Source of the DNA: GWB1-38-13 sp964488535
Lineage (GTDB): Bacteria; Patescibacteriota; Microgenomatia; UBA8517
Assembly (NCBI GenBank): GCA_964488535.1
Contig: CAZAUT010000009.1
Coordinates: 1-42,973, forward strand
Direction: 5' to 3'
DNA length: 42,973 bases
Part shown: in pieces, positions 1-8,105 of the stretch
Layout: every line of letters starts with the position of its first letter
How positions within the stretch are numbered: position 1 is the stretch's first letter
Position numbers and translations under genes: made by a program
The notes under the pieces: generated by a model
Told to the model about the DNA's origin: nothing
Databases searched by the model: none
The model's input: only the letters and a program-made list of their open reading frames with translations

Positions 1-3000
1 CCTTCAAAGACAAGAGGGGATGCACCTGAAAATACCGCTCCTGTAAAGTCGTATGTTCCCGTTGCCGTATCACCACTGTTTAGAAGATATATATCGTCGA
101 TTGAAACGGCCCCGTTCCCGTCAACCGAGAATTGGGCTTCGGCGAAGGATGCAACACCAACAGTCGTTGTTGTTGCGTTTACTCCCGCAATCGTCAGGAC
201 ATCATCGGCTGTAAAGTTGACATCTATTCCATTACTCTCGGCAAACTGCAAGGTATCGGCAGATGTTATGGTATATGTCGTCGTATCGGCATCCTGTGCT
301 GTCCATGATGAGTAGTTGTCAAGTCCCGTTGTTGCAATTGTTATGGTATCGTCATTTGTTCCCGTAATTGTGATGTTGCTGCCTGCGGTCAGGGTCAGAG
401 AATCGGTTGTCGTATCGGCAACTGCGTCATCACCGTCAACGACTATCGTTTGAAAGATGTTCTGCATTTCATTGGTTGTTGATTTATCCCAAGTTGAAGT
501 ATCTATATATTTAACGATCCCTCCGTCGGAAGTTAAGACAACGCTGTTGTCGGCAATTGAAGCAATTGTATTAACATCAAGTGTTCCCGAGACGGTAGCT
601 GATCCGTCAAAGGTGACATTGTCCTTCATCGTGATGTCTCCTCCCGCATTGATGTTAAGATTAAGTGCGCTTGAAGTTATATCTCCTCCGTTAACTGCAA
701 GATCGCCATCAGTCAGAATATTTCCCGTATTGGCTTCAACTGCAAATGTGGCTCCTGCTGTCGCGGTTCCGCCAACGTAAAGATCAAGAGTTGTATTGTA
801 GGGAGCAAGTCCGTCGGTTCCAAGCTGCCAGTAGTTTGTTCCTGCCACAATATCTGACGTTAAGGCTATAGTTCCGGAATTGTTCGGAAGCGTCCAGGCT
901 CTCGTTCCGGTCAGTGTATCTGCGGTTAATTCACCGACATTTGAATTATTGTTAAAAAATAGTGAATTACCGGACCCTCCGCTTGTGAATGCTGCTCCTG
1001 TTAATACATCGCCGACGGCAGTAATGTCTCCCACACCTCCGACTCCTGTTACATCTTTACATTCCCAATATGAACTTGCTTCGTTCCAGGCGAGTACTTG
1101 TGAATCGCTACATCCCTGCAAGAGGGTTAACTCGTCGGACGAAGACCCCTGAAATTCAAGACCTGAATAACTGGAAGTGACAGCCGAAGTCCCATCGGCC
1201 GAATCAAGGATATCAAGAGTAATATCGGGTTCCCAGCCTTCATCAGAGGTTCCTGATATGGTGATTCCGACTCCTCCAGTAAGGTTATCGACATAATTTC
1301 CCGTCGTATCTGTTCCCAAGGCAACGGAGTTTGCCTGAATAGTCGTCAGTCCGGCAGATGTAATCTCGATATCTCCGGTGATATCAACGGGATTAAAATT
1401 TGTTCCATCGGCAACAAGGATAAATCCGGTTGTATTGGTCGACATGTACAGATCGTCTCCCGAAATGGTTAAATCACCATCCATTATCACATTACCGGTC
1501 AAGGCTTCAACTACAAATGAAGCCGCGTTTGACGCGGTTCCGCCAACATACAAATCTAATGTAGTATTATACGGTGCGATACCGTCTGTTCCTAACTGCC
1601 AGTAGTTGGTCCCGATGTTGGTCAAGTATGCTACAGTTCCCGAAGCGTCTTGAAATGTGATCGTTCTGTCGGCCGTCGGATCGGTAATTGTAAATGTTGT
1701 TTCAAAGTCATTTGCCGTTACCCCTTCAAATACAAGAGGGGAGGTACCTGAAAAAACTGCACCCGTAAAGTCGTATATTCCTGTTGCCGTATCGCCGTTA
1801 TTTCTAAGGTAAATATCGTCAATTGTTACGTCGCCGGAAGTAACGGTGAAGTAGGAATCGTTAAAAGAAGCGATTCCTTTATTGGCGGTCGTTGCATCTT
1901 CTCCTGCGATCGTTATCGATCCGGCTGCGTTTGTAACATCTATTCCTTCTCCTTCGGTCAATGTTGCTAGGGTATAGCCTGATCCGTTACCGATGAGAAG
2001 TGTTCCGTTTGCTGCAGCTGCACCGCTTAATCCCGTTCCTCCACGGGAGACATTAAGGTATTGTTCGGAAGCAAGTGTATTACTGTCGCTCCAGTAGGTT
2101 GCATAGTTTGAAGTTCCGGATCCGTCGGTTAAGGTCGATCCCCAGACTCTTGAATCAATTTCGTCGGTGACAAGCTGGTTTGAGGAATTAAGGACGATAA
2201 CTGAATTATCTTCGCCGGCAGAAAGGCCCGAGAATGTAACCGTTGACGAGGCAGAAAGTGTGGTGATGTCGGATACTGCACCCGACGAAATATCAATTCC
2301 GTTGATTGTTTCATTGGTCGCTGCCGTGATTGTTCCGGAGGTTTCGACATTGCCGGTATCGGCAAATACCTGAAAGAGGGCGGAAGCGGTAGAGTTGCCT
2401 CCGATTGCAAGATCGTAACTGGTATTGATGGGTGCCAGAACAAGATTGCTGTATTGCCAGTAATTTACTCCGGCGCTGCCCCAATCGGTTATACAGCTTC
2501 CTGCAAAACAGATCTGGCCTGTTTCAAGTGTTCCCTGAACATACAGATCGTTATCATCGGCAGCAGTTGTTGCCGAACCACCGCTGTTACTGATAGCGTT
2601 GTAAGCAAGAGACGTTACACCTCCGATATTAAAAACATCACCGTCCGAAAAAATTACCTGTCCCCCCGCGGGATTGATTGTCAGATCACCGCTCGAAGTT
2701 ATATCCCCGCCATTCACGGCTATATCTCCGGCAGATGTTATATTTCCGGTAGCATCGTCAACGGTGAAATTTGTCCCCCCAACTGTAAGGTCGGCATTTG
2801 TGATATCAACTCCGTTTGAAGCATCTACATTTCCGGTAAATGTTACCTGCCCGGTTCCTGCCTGAGTCAGTGTTCCCGTATCCCCGAAAGTAAAGAAGGC
2901 GGTGGAACTGTCGGCGACGACAAAGTCTCCGGTCGACGTCAGATCTATAGTCAGGTTTCCGGTTGTTGAATTTGTGATTGTCGTCGCTGCATCCAGACTC

Positions 3001-4739
3001 ATTGTGTCACTCAATTCGGAAAAGTCCAAAGAATCGTCGGCAACTGTAATATTAACTTCTCCGGTTGGTGATTCACTGAGGGTGAAATTGTTGCTGAAGT
3101 CAATAGTCGAGATGCCTGTATAAAGAGTTGTGTCATTATATTCGACGTTTATTATACCGACGGTCCCTCCGTCGTCGTTTCCGCAATCCCAGGTAGCGGT
3201 TGAATCATTCCATTTGAGCACCTGGCTGTTTGAACACCCCTGGAGTAAACCAAGCCTGTCGGTGTCGGTTTCCAATCCTGAAGCCGAAGTAGTACCTCCG
3301 CTGCCGTCCGAGGTGATAAGACCGATTGAATCTGCATCCAGTAATCCGGCAGCGGTTGTAAGAACAACATCTCCTGTTCCCGCAGTAATCTGTCCTCCGA
3401 TCGAAATGTCATCGGTCAGTGACAGGTCTCCTTCCGAAACGTCAAAATAAAATGGTGCCGAACTGGTGCTTCCACCGATTGCCAAATCGTCGGATGTTGC
3501 CGTCAGATAGGTAATGGTGCCACCATCCGTCCAAAGACTTGAGAGTGACGACACCCAAGTGAATCCGCCGGTCCCTGCATTATAGCTTAAAACGTATCCG
3601 GAAACAGGAGAGTTTGATGCGTTAAGATCTATTTCGGCTATAGTGCTGTCAGAAATTTCCCCTGTTTCTATTGATGTGCCCAGCGCGGTTTGCAGAGCAC
3701 CTCCCGAGACGGATAAACCGCTTCCGGTTATGTCTGTTATACTGTCTGAGTTGATTGTTAAAGTTGGGATGTAAGCCACCCCGTCAACTTCTATATCTCC
3801 GGAAACAAAAAAATCGCCTCCTGCAAGATCGACATTTCCGGCAGTATTTGTGCCGACGGAAACTCCTCCTCCTGTCGGATTTATTATCAAATCACCGCTT
3901 GATGTCAGAGAATCCCCGGAGAGGTTAAGGGTACCTGCGATGTCGTTTACCGTTCCGTCTACCGAAAGGCTGTTGTTTATAGTTGTTGTGCCGGTCTCTG
4001 CGCCGATAGAAATTGCTGTCGAGGATCCGCCGACGTTGAGCGTTTCTACCTTCTCGTTAAGAAAGTTGAATTGGGTTGCACTCGAGGTAATATCTCCGCC
4101 TGCGATATCAAGATCTTCACCGATATTTACATAACTTTTAAGATTTGTATCGACATAAACATTAAAAGTCTGTGCAGAAACGGAGGTTGTGTCGGCAAGT
4201 ACATTATCCCGCATATTATCCGCATCATCTTTGTTTTTGTCTGAATTATATTGGAATATATATGCAATTGAAGGATATTGCCTCGAAATGTATGTAACAC
4301 CTTTGCTAAATATCCCGAATCGATAGCCGGAAACGGCCATTACTGCAAAAGCAATAACAAGAAGAGGGTAGGTAATATATTTTTTGAGATTCAAAGGTGT
4401 GCTTTTGCTCAAATTTAAAAGTGTGTCGTTTTCGACAGAGCTTCGGATATCCTCTTTAATTTGGGTGACTTCCTCCCTTACAACTTTTCGAATCTGCAGA
4501 TCGTCGACTGAACCTTGGTATATTTTGGAAACTTGAGTGACGGGAGGTGTTTTGAATACCTTTTTTCTCTTTTTATATTCCGCAATCTGGTTCGGTAAAT
4601 ATCTTCTGTGACCTCCTTCCGTTCTTGTGGGAATTAGTTTACCTGCAGCTTCCCATCTTCTTAAAGTTTTGGTTGAGACGCGAAGTATTCTTGCTGCTTC
4701 GTGGATTGATAAAAATTCGCTGTCGGGCAGGGTAGGCAT
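1..4739 (-). CDS. Giant surface repeat protein with N-terminal MerR-type HTH and one TM helix (partial, 3' end outside window)
   Basis: Reading leftwards from the ATG at 4739, the frame appears open to the window edge (at least 1579 codons; both ends and several internal stretches were translated by eye, not every codon). Residues 9-52 form a MerR/excisionase-like winged helix-turn-helix (SIHEAARILRVSTKTLRRWE, wing GGHRRY). A charged linker follows, then one membrane helix at about 121-138 (YITYPLLVIAFAVMAVSG), then a very long Ser/Thr/Gly/Asp-rich region of repeated beta-type modules. Recurrent motifs are NYWQLGTDGLAPYNTTLD, GWEPDIT and a QGC...VLAWN...WEC cysteine pair. The same modules occur in the giant protein at 10092, so the two are paralogues. 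Predicted topology is DNA-binding domain inside and repeats outside. Internal duplication is visible: the stretch near 48-90 recurs near 1771-1810. Fibre-like surface protein is inference; the HTH-TM fusion is seen directly. Confidence 0.88.
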   Translation of the reverse strand, partial: MPTLPDSEFLSIHEAARILRVSTKTLRRWEAAGKLIPTRTEGGHRRYLPNQIAEYKKRKKVFKTPPVTQVSKIYQGSVDDLQIRKVVREEVTQIKEDIRSSVENDTLLNLSKSTPLNLKKYITYPLLVIAFAVMAVSGYRFGIFSKGVTYISRQYPSIAYIFQYNSDKNKDDADNMRDNVLADTTSVSAQTFNVYVDTNLKSYVNIGEDLDIAGGDITSSATQFNFLNEKVETLNVGGSSTAISIGAETGTTTINNSLSVDGTVNDIAGTLNLSGDSLTSSGDLIINPTGGGVSVGTNTAGNVDLAGGDFFVSGDIEVDGVAYIPTLTINSDSITDITGSGLSVSGGALQTALGTSIETGEISDSTIAEIDLNASNSPVSGYVLSYNAGTGGFTWVSSLSSLWTDGGTITYLTATSDDLAIGGSTSSAPFYFDVSEGDLSLTDDISIGGQITAGTGDVVLTTAAGLLDADSIGLITSDGSGGTTSASGLETDTDRLGLLQGCSNSQVLKWNDSTATWDCGNDDGGTVGIINVEYNDTTLYTGISTIDFSNNFTLSESPTGEVNITVADDSLDFSELSDTMSLDAATTITNSTTGNLTIDLTSTGDFVVADSSTAFFTFGDTGTLTQAGTGQVTFTGNVDASNGVDITNADLTVGGTNFTVDDATGNITSAGDIAVNGGDITSSGDLTINPAGGQVIFSDGDVFNIGGVTSLAYNAISNSGGSATTAADDNDLYVQGTLETGQICFAGSCITDWGSAGVNYWQYSNLVLAPINTSYDLAIGGNSTASALFQVFADTGNVETSGTITAATNETINGIDISSGAVSDITTLSASSTVTFSGLSAGEDNSVIVLNSSNQLVTDEIDSRVWGSTLTDGSGTSNYATYWSDSNTLASEQYLNVSRGGTGLSGAAAANGTLLIGNGSGYTLATLTEGEGIDVTNAAGSITIAGEDATTANKGIASFNDSYFTVTSGDVTIDDIYLRNNGDTATGIYDFTGAVFSGTSPLVFEGVTANDFETTFTITDPTADRTITFQDASGTVAYLTNIGTNYWQLGTDGIAPYNTTLDLYVGGTASNAASFVVEALTGNVIMDGDLTISGDDLYMSTNTTGFILVADGTNFNPVDITGDIEITSAGLTTIQANSVALGTDTTGNYVDNLTGGVGITISGTSDEGWEPDITLDILDSADGTSAVTSSYSGLEFQGSSSDELTLLQGCSDSQVLAWNEASSYWECKDVTGVGGVGDITAVGDVLTGAAFTSGGSGNSLFFNNNSNVGELTADTLTGTRAWTLPNNSGTIALTSDIVAGTNYWQLGTDGLAPYNTTLDLYVGGTATAGATFAVEANTGNILTDGDLAVNGGDITSSALNLNINAGGDITMKDNVTFDGSATVSGTLDVNTIASIADNSVVLTSDGGIVKYIDTSTWDKSTTNEMQNIFQTIVVDGDDAVADTTTDSLTLTAGSNITITGTNDDTITIATTGLDNYSSWTAQDADTTTYTITSADTLQFAESNGIDVNFTADDVLTIAGVNATTTTVGVASFAEAQFSVDGNGAVSIDDIYLLNSGDTATGTYDFTGAVFSGASPLVFE

Positions 4740-4748
4740 TTTCAAGTA

Positions 4749-4849
4749 TTAATATTGGACAATTCAAATATATTTGTCCAAATTAATTGGAACATTTTAT
4801 ATATAGTAGTGTCAATGGGGAATATGTGTGCAAAACTTGGACATTTTAA
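4749..4849 (-). promoter_or_regulatory. Putative promoter and operator of the giant HTH surface gene
   Basis: An inverted repeat TTGGACAA (4755-4762) / TTGTCCAA (4774-4781) lies 16-43 bases upstream of the leftward ATG. Related half-sites occur at 4787 (TTGGAACATTTTA) and 4837 (TTGGACATTTTAA), 50 bp apart. On the minus strand one arm reads TTGGAC and could serve as a -35, with TATTAA at 4754-4749 as -10 and a long 21-bp spacer. MerR-family promoters typically have over-long spacers with the operator palindrome between the boxes. Binding by the HTH encoded by this gene is inference. Confidence 0.45.
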
Positions 4850-4969
4850 GGGTTTTAAGACCGTTTTGAAGATCAACTGTCTTCGTTAGAATCGCAACAA
4901 CTTTACAAGTCAAGGAATTTGCCATTTAATTTTAATCAAGGGGTATGTTAGCATTAATTATCATCGAAT

Positions 4970-5746
4970 ATGATGAAGATCAGAAATATTCCAGCTGCCT
5001 TTTTTGTATTATGGTCAGTGCTTATTTTAACCAGCGTACCCGTAAAAGCCCAAGTAAGCTCCAGCGGTATTGCAAAAACGGTTGCGATAAAAGCAGACAA
5101 CGTTGTTGAGGGGGATATTATATGTCAAGAGGGCGATTTGTTTGTCCCCTGCAATTCGGAGTACGCGACGGAAATAATCGGTGTGGTAACGGAGAACCCT
5201 GCAGCTTCCTTTGAAGAAAATACAGAAAGCGGGTACCTTGTCCTTTCGGACGGTAAGGCGGTTGTCAGAGTTTCTACGGCAAACGGCAATATCAAAAAGG
5301 GTGACCCCATTACGTCGTCTGCAAGGCCAGGTGTAGGTATAATTGCGTTAAAGAACGGTTATGTATTAGGGTCTTCACTGGAAGATTATTCGTCCGACAA
5401 TCCCGATACGGTCGGAACGGTTTTGGTTCATCTTAACATCCATACGGCAGCCGGAATATCGGGGTCGCGTTCGAATTTGGTTGCAGCCCTCCGGGAAGGA
5501 ATGACTTCTGCCGTTTTTGAGCCTCTTGATTCCTTGAGGTATCTTTTGGCTGCTCTTATACTTCTTCTGTCATTTGTTTTGGGATTTGCCTACTTCGGAA
5601 GAGTATCGAAGACCGGTATAGAGGCGATAGGAAGAAACCCTTTGGCATCAAAGATGATACAGATGTCAATATTAATGCATATATTGATCACTATTGTAAT
5701 AGTATTAGTTGGTTTCGGAATGGCGTATATTATTCTCATATTATAA
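4970..5746 (+). CDS. Secreted domain fused to an ATP-synthase-c-like membrane hairpin lacking the carboxylate
   Basis: 258 aa. A signal peptide covers about residues 1-28 (hydrophobic FFVLWSVLILTSV, then VKAQ). Residues about 35-165 form a beta-rich domain with EIIGVVTENPA, VVRVSTANGNIKKGDPITSS and PGVG motifs. I recognise this domain type from C-termini of large exported proteins in related bacteria. The C-terminus is two membrane helices (about 186-207 and 232-257) joined by a polar loop GIEAIGRNPLASK that closely resembles the loop of F-type ATP synthase subunit c. The acidic residue expected about 18 residues after the loop proline is Ile here, and neither helix contains Asp or Glu, so ion translocation in the usual way is not possible. 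It lies divergently from the giant HTH gene with 230 bp between. Function unknown; a ring-forming anchor for a surface structure is one guess. Confidence 0.8.
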   Translation: MMKIRNIPAAFFVLWSVLILTSVPVKAQVSSSGIAKTVAIKADNVVEGDIICQEGDLFVPCNSEYATEIIGVVTENPAASFEENTESGYLVLSDGKAVVRVSTANGNIKKGDPITSSARPGVGIIALKNGYVLGSSLEDYSSDNPDTVGTVLVHLNIHTAAGISGSRSNLVAALREGMTSAVFEPLDSLRYLLAALILLLSFVLGFAYFGRVSKTGIEAIGRNPLASKMIQMSILMHILITIVIVLVGFGMAYIILIL

Positions 5747-5994
5747 CATAGTTATATATATGCATATATAATAAAATACTATGCAATGCGGATAATAAGC
5801 GGTAAATGGATTACAAACGACAGATGTATAAATCTGTCCTTATAGTATGTCGATTATAAGATTTGGAAAGACAATATTGATGTTTTTTCTCTATCAGTAT
5901 TGTAAAAATAACGGTTGAGATTACAGACAATTATTATTATTATGATTAGTTTAAAATGTAGTTTTTAAGCGATGTGTATATATAAATATACAAT

Positions 5995-6003
5995 TGTTAT
6001 AAA
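5995..6003 (+). promoter_or_regulatory. Extended -10 promoter of gpmI
   Basis: TGTTATAAA at 5995-6003 (TG-n-TATAAA) ends 12 bases before the gpmI ATG, so the transcript would be nearly leaderless. No Shine-Dalgarno sequence is visible. The rest of the 269-base gap (5747-6015) is AT-rich with short AT palindromes and holds no recognisable gene. Confidence 0.5.
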
Positions 6004-6015
6004 ATATGCATACAT

Positions 6016-7749
6016 ATGAATATAATTTCAAATTTATTTAAACATAGATATATCCGTCTTACTCCATCCGAGAATTCCAAATTGGCGAATTCGAGCATTA
6101 AACCGCATGTTCTTTTGGTACTTGACGGATTTGGTATTGCTCCGCAGTCGTCGGGGAACGCGATTTCGACTGCGCGTACACCCAACCTCTCATATTTTCA
6201 GGATAATTACCCTTATTCAAAATTAATCGCAGCTGGTGAAGATGTGGGACTTCCGGCAAACGAAGCCGGCAACTCCGAGGTGGGGCATTTGATAATAGGC
6301 GTTGGACGTATACTATACCAGAGTCTTCCAAAGATAAACATGTCGATCAAAGATGGGTCTTTTTATGAAAACAAAGCTTTTCATCAGGCTTTCGCACACG
6401 CCAGGAACAACAACTCACGGGTACATCTTATGGGTTTGGTAGGTTCGGGGAGTGTTCACTCATCAACGAATCACCTGATCGCCCTTCTGGAATTTGCAAA
6501 AAGAAACAATTTTAAAAACGTCTGCCTCCATCTTTTTACGGACGGGCGTGATGCTCCGCCGACCGATGCGGTAAATATTATAAAGAAAATTTCCGATTAT
6601 CTTTCCGAAGTAAAAATTGCCGAAATTGCCACAATTTCAGGGAGATATTGGGCGATGGATCGGGATGCGAGATGGGAAAGAACCAAAAAAGCCTATGATG
6701 CCATAGTTAACGGAATCGGAGTAAAAGCTTCCGATCCCGTGGCTGCTGTGAACTCATCATATCAGTCAAATGTAACCGATGAATTTATTGAACCTACGGT
6801 GATTGAAAAAAACGGCCAACCAGTCGGCAGAGTCAACGATGGTGATGCGGTAATATTTTTTAACTTCCGTATCGACAGACCGAGACAGCTTTCTATGGCA
6901 TTTACGATTCCCAATTTTGAAGAACTAAAAGTTGTGGAGTTTGGATACACACCTCATGGAAAGCAGAAGCACAGAAAAGAAGGCGAAAAGGCGGAAGGAC
7001 CTACTTTTCAAAGAGGAAAAATAGTAAAGAATCTCTTTTTTGTAACAATGACCGAGTATCAGAAAAACCTTCCTGTTTCGGCAATTGCCTTTCCGCCGGA
7101 TTTTGTCAACAATTCCTTTCCTGAATGTCTGTCGAAGGTTGGATTGAAGCAATTTCATCTGACAGAAAGCGAGAAAGAAAGGATGGTAACATTTTATTTT
7201 GACGGGTTGAAGGATAAAAGATTTGAGGGGGAGGATGTTTTGATCGTACCGTCTCCAAACGTTTCAACTTATGATAAAAGGCCTCAAATGTCCGTTTATA
7301 AAATCGTTGGTGAGTTTAAGAAGGCAATTTTAAAAGATAAATATAATTTTATCGTCATGAATTTTGCCAACCCGGATATGGTGGCACACACCGGTAACCT
7401 ACAAGCAACAATAAAAGCCATTGAACATGTGGATTCTGCTGTTGGAAGCATCGCTGCAATGACGCTGGCGGCCGGAGGGACGCTTTACATAACTGCGGAT
7501 CACGGGAATGCGGAGGAACTCTTAACTTTCCCTTTAGGAACATTTTATTACACAACTTCTTCGGGAACGATGAATACCGAGCATTCCAACTCGCCCGTAC
7601 CTTTTTATGTAATTGCGGAGAAATTCAAGGGTGCGAAAGGAATTCTTTCCGACGGAAATCTTTCCGATGTTGCCCCAACCATTATGGCGCTGATGGGAAT
7701 TCCGAAACCACCGGAAATGACGGGGGAGTCACTCATTTTGAAAAAATGA
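6016..7749 (+). CDS. gpmI: 2,3-bisphosphoglycerate-independent phosphoglycerate mutase
   Basis: Interconverts 3- and 2-phosphoglycerate in glycolysis, using two metal ions and a phosphoserine intermediate. 577 aa, longer than the usual ~510 because of an N-terminal extension of about 28 residues and an insertion near 310-345 (KQKHRKEGEKAEGPTFQRGK region). Key motifs are present: VLDGFG metal-site Asp, GNSEVGH with the catalytic Ser, TDGRDAPPTDA, GRYWAMDRDARWER, FFNFRIDRPRQL, NFANPDMVAHTGN, TADHGNAEE and TEHSNSPVPF. The start is set by the ATG just below an extended -10 box. It is a single gene between two surface-protein transcription units, with its own promoter. Confidence 0.96.
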   Translation: MNIISNLFKHRYIRLTPSENSKLANSSIKPHVLLVLDGFGIAPQSSGNAISTARTPNLSYFQDNYPYSKLIAAGEDVGLPANEAGNSEVGHLIIGVGRILYQSLPKINMSIKDGSFYENKAFHQAFAHARNNNSRVHLMGLVGSGSVHSSTNHLIALLEFAKRNNFKNVCLHLFTDGRDAPPTDAVNIIKKISDYLSEVKIAEIATISGRYWAMDRDARWERTKKAYDAIVNGIGVKASDPVAAVNSSYQSNVTDEFIEPTVIEKNGQPVGRVNDGDAVIFFNFRIDRPRQLSMAFTIPNFEELKVVEFGYTPHGKQKHRKEGEKAEGPTFQRGKIVKNLFFVTMTEYQKNLPVSAIAFPPDFVNNSFPECLSKVGLKQFHLTESEKERMVTFYFDGLKDKRFEGEDVLIVPSPNVSTYDKRPQMSVYKIVGEFKKAILKDKYNFIVMNFANPDMVAHTGNLQATIKAIEHVDSAVGSIAAMTLAAGGTLYITADHGNAEELLTFPLGTFYYTTSSGTMNTEHSNSPVPFYVIAEKFKGAKGILSDGNLSDVAPTIMALMGIPKPPEMTGESLILKK

Positions 7750-7752
7750 GTG
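7730..7752 (+). terminator. Perfect hairpin spanning the gpmI stop codon (possible terminator)
   Basis: CACTCATTTT and AAAATGAGTG form a 10-bp perfect stem with a GAA loop. The TGA stop (7747-7749) lies in the 3' arm. There is no T-run immediately after, so it may be a weak terminator or an mRNA 3' end stabiliser. Confidence 0.45.
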
Positions 7753-7759
7753 AAACTTC

Positions 7760-7975
7760 ATTAAACTCGAAATCCTAAGCACTAAATCCGAAGCAATAAT
7801 TAAATTTATAAATAATAATGATTCAAACGTTTAGGAATTTTGCATTTTGGATTTGTAATTTGTTTAGAATTTAGAATTTAGAAATTGGGATTTTTTAGGC
7901 AATTAGATCAATTAGAAATTTATATTCCCCAAACCTTTAAAGTAACCAACTAACCAATTACTCTTAACTAATTTC
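7760..7975. repeat. AT-rich degenerate intergenic repeat (TTTAGAATTTAG family)
   Basis: The gap between gpmI and the next gene carries low-complexity repeats such as GAATTTAGAATTTAGAAATT and AAATCCTAAGCACTAAATCC. The same word family recurs at 34960-35094 before comEC, and inside the coding sequence of the glycine-rich protein near 18947-18975. No gene is visible in this stretch. Confidence 0.6.
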
Positions 7976-7988
7976 CCCTCAATTACCC

Positions 7989-8086
7989 TTGACACAAATG
8001 AGTAATTTTATATATAGTGTTTATATAACAACGCCTTGTTAAATATTTGTAAAATCAGGCATAAAATATGACAAAAACGATATAAT
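7989..8086 (+). promoter_or_regulatory. Promoter region for the HTH-dCache / giant protein operon
   Basis: TTGACA at 7989-7994 is followed after 16 bp by TATATA (8011-8016). A second consensus -10, TATAAT at 8081-8086, lies 19 bases before the ATG at 8106 but has no good -35. Either could drive the two-gene unit; the second would give a leader of only about a dozen bases. Confidence 0.5.
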
Positions 8087-8105
8087 ATTTCTGTATTCTG
8101 CCCCG

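Noticed and set aside
457..4134. Several short rightward open frames in the first 4.1 kb
   Set aside because: All are antisense to the leftward giant coding frame, which spans the whole region and has consistent module structure.
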